Shown piece by piece: positions 22,924 to 24,211 of a stretch of DNA of 24,211 bases (position 1 is the first letter of the stretch; each line of letters starts with the position of its first letter). A program made the translations under genes and the position numbers. Origin of the DNA: UBA10427 sp003500135 (GTDB taxonomy: Bacteria > Bacteroidota > Bacteroidia > Cytophagales > Cyclobacteriaceae); the NCBI GenBank assembly GCA_963966275.1, contig CAWZYQ010000050.1, positions 1 to 24,211 on the forward strand, in the 5' to 3' direction. Below the pieces are notes generated by a model that saw only the letters and a list, made by a program, of their open reading frames with translations, had not been told where the DNA came from and did not search any database.

Positions 22924-23579
22924 TGAGAAAAAAGCAAAAGAGGTTTCAGGATAATTTTGAGAGTCCACTGGTAATAGAACCCGGTAAACCGGTGTTTGAA
23001 TCAATTAAAGGCAGGTGGAATGAAGTGCAATTTAAAAATGATAATCCCATTACATTGGAATTGGCATGTGGAAGGGGAGAGTATTCTGTAGGGTTTGGGA
23101 AAATACACAAGGACAGGAATTATATTGGGGTCGATATAAAAGGGGCGAGATTGTGGAAAGGCATGAAAGAAGCGGCCGAATATGAGCTGAATAACGTAGC
23201 GTTCTTAAGAACTCACATTGCGCAGATAGGAAACTTTTTTGATACCGGTGAAGTGGATGAGATTTGGATCATACACCCCGATCCGAGACCCAAAAAAAGC
23301 GATACCCATCGCAGGCTTACCAGTCCGCGATATCTCAATCTCTATAAAGCTTTTTTAAAAGAGGGAAGCTGGGTACACCTAAAAACAGATAATACACCAC
23401 TTTTCGAATATTCAGTGGAAACATTACAATCGAGAGAGGATGTCAACGAACTTACCTACACATTTGATATTTATTCATCTCCTATGCTAAAAGACCACTG
23501 TGGTATTCAAACAAGATATGAGAAGGAAGCCCTGGAACAGGGGATTTCTATTAAATATCTCAAATTTCGGTTGGGTTAA
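22923..23579 (+). CDS. trmB: tRNA (guanine(46)-N7)-methyltransferase
   Basis: TrmB adds N7-methylguanosine at position 46 in the variable loop of several tRNAs, with S-adenosylmethionine as donor. The 218-residue product has a Rossmann methyltransferase fold. LELACGRGEYS is the SAM-binding loop and YIGVDIKGARLWKG follows. The substrate/catalytic motif reads HPDPRPKK, where most TrmB have FPDPWxK. The HLKTDN and TRYE motifs near the C-terminus are normal. The start codon is GTG, one base overlapping the folC TAG stop, which indicates coupled translation. It ends the plus-strand operon 21 bp before the stop of the convergent TrpF-like gene. Confidence 0.94.
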   Translation: MRKKQKRFQDNFESPLVIEPGKPVFESIKGRWNEVQFKNDNPITLELACGRGEYSVGFGKIHKDRNYIGVDIKGARLWKGMKEAAEYELNNVAFLRTHIAQIGNFFDTGEVDEIWIIHPDPRPKKSDTHRRLTSPRYLNLYKAFLKEGSWVHLKTDNTPLFEYSVETLQSREDVNELTYTFDIYSSPMLKDHCGIQTRYEKEALEQGISIKYLKFRLG

Positions 23580-23600
23580 AGTATACGGCTAAGTGGTTAT

Positions 23601-24206
23601 TTAATAATCCTCAACTTCAATAGCCTCCAGAATATCAGCAAGGGCGTCAAAATCCTTGTAGCCAGGTTTTATTTCGTCACCACCCTTAAGCGCAATACCT
23701 GAAATACTGCTACTGTCGATTAAATCCAATACGTTGTCAGCTTCCACGCCGAAACCCAATAGGATCTTGTGATTTTCGGCTATTTCCATGCTTTTAGCCT
23801 TAAATTTGTCATCGACCTCAGTACTACTTTCCAACAAGACATAAGAAACTTTCCCCATAGTAGCATTGCAAAGCGCTTCAAGCTCATTTTCGTCATTCAA
23901 CTCTGCCAGATCGATTTTAAATATCAATGACCTGTCTGTGGCAACCAGTTCATTTAAGTATTCAATTTGTTCAAACTGAAGGTATTGTACATCGTAGTGC
24001 TCAACAATTGATTTTGAATCACCTACGGTATTTTCTGAAAGTTCGGCAACGAATTCCACACCGGCGAGCCATTCTGATATTTCTTTAAAGCTTTCTGGAG
24101 AAAGGTAGGAGTGGTGTGAAGGGTCCGTAATGAATCCCATTAAATCTACTCCCATTCCTGCGCAATATCGCGCATCTGATAAATTATTTACTTCACTTAT
24201 TTTCAC
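23601..24206 (-). CDS. TrpF-like protein lacking the PRAI catalytic residues
   Basis: A 201-residue TIM-barrel protein aligned by eye to phosphoribosylanthranilate isomerase (TrpF). The family blocks are recognisable: NNLSDARYCAGMGVDLMGFI at the N-terminus, PSHHSYLSPE after it, and the C-terminal SGIALKGG...PGYKD phosphate-binding region. Three key positions differ: the catalytic Cys of the KICG motif is Ser4, the catalytic Asp of VDVSSGVE is Ala172, and the Arg of the SPRYVSPE motif is Ser33. The GG and PGxKD phosphate-site parts remain. It is unlikely to work as a PRAI; a binding or regulatory role is a guess. The frame is open to the right edge with no stop (GTG at 24206 is only the first start codon visible), so the true start may lie outside. 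No other trp gene is nearby. Confidence 0.75.
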   Translation of the reverse strand: MKISEVNNLSDARYCAGMGVDLMGFITDPSHHSYLSPESFKEISEWLAGVEFVAELSENTVGDSKSIVEHYDVQYLQFEQIEYLNELVATDRSLIFKIDLAELNDENELEALCNATMGKVSYVLLESSTEVDDKFKAKSMEIAENHKILLGFGVEADNVLDLIDSSSISGIALKGGDEIKPGYKDFDALADILEAIEVEDY

Positions 24207-24211
24207 AAAAG

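Noticed and set aside
1..24211. CRISPR arrays, insertion sequences, phage genes or genomic-island boundaries, including at the tRNA-Asp gene
   Set aside because: No direct-repeat array, transposase, integrase or duplicated tRNA 3' end was seen; the window is ordinary core chromosome in layout.

Overview
The window looks like a chromosomal core region of a Bacteroidota bacterium, most likely order Cytophagales. The evidence is the protein families present (DUF4920, DUF599 and DUF456 proteins, an OmpA/TPR/SPOR envelope set and a divergent TrpF-like protein next to trmB), moderate-to-low GC by eye, and several promoters of the Bacteroidota type (TTTG, 19-21 nt, TAnnTTTG). No phage, transposon, CRISPR array or plasmid gene is visible. 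The lineage is inferred from family resemblance; no database search was run.

Left part (1-5818): a tRNA-Asp gene on the minus strand with a near-ideal promoter. It is followed on the plus strand by accA (carboxyltransferase alpha of acetyl-CoA carboxylase) with its own terminator. Next is a tight four-gene unit (DUF6090-like membrane protein, metallo-beta-lactamase-fold hydrolase, patatin-like phospholipase, DUF456 membrane protein), then an OmpA-domain envelope protein and a DUF599 membrane protein.

Middle part (5819-9363): minus-strand genes. These are tyrS, a four-cysteine two-helix membrane protein, a 53-residue ORF overlapping the end of the next gene, and a class III aminotransferase. 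The aminotransferase is divergent from the plus-strand gene for the pyruvate dehydrogenase E2 subunit, which has two lipoyl domains and is followed by a strong terminator.

Right part (11080-24211): two plus-strand blocks. The first is hslV, a 35-residue single-helix membrane ORF sharing one base with the hslV stop, a DUF4920 protein, a cysteine-repeat lipoprotein, holA, a 1024-residue TPR protein and a plugless TonB-receptor-like outer-membrane barrel. The second is a compact operon: SPOR-domain protein, ExbB/TolQ, ExbD/TolR, TonB/TolA-like transducer, folC and trmB. A convergent TrpF-like gene that has lost the catalytic Cys and Asp positions closes the window and probably runs off its right edge.

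The most interesting reading is functional. The TPR protein, plugless barrel, SPOR protein and proton-motive-force-driven ExbB/ExbD/TonB trio could together form a Tol-Pal-like trans-envelope machine. Other items worth attention are the TrpF-like protein without catalytic residues, two very small ORFs, and a lipoprotein with cysteines at exact seven-residue spacing plus a G8 tract in its gene.
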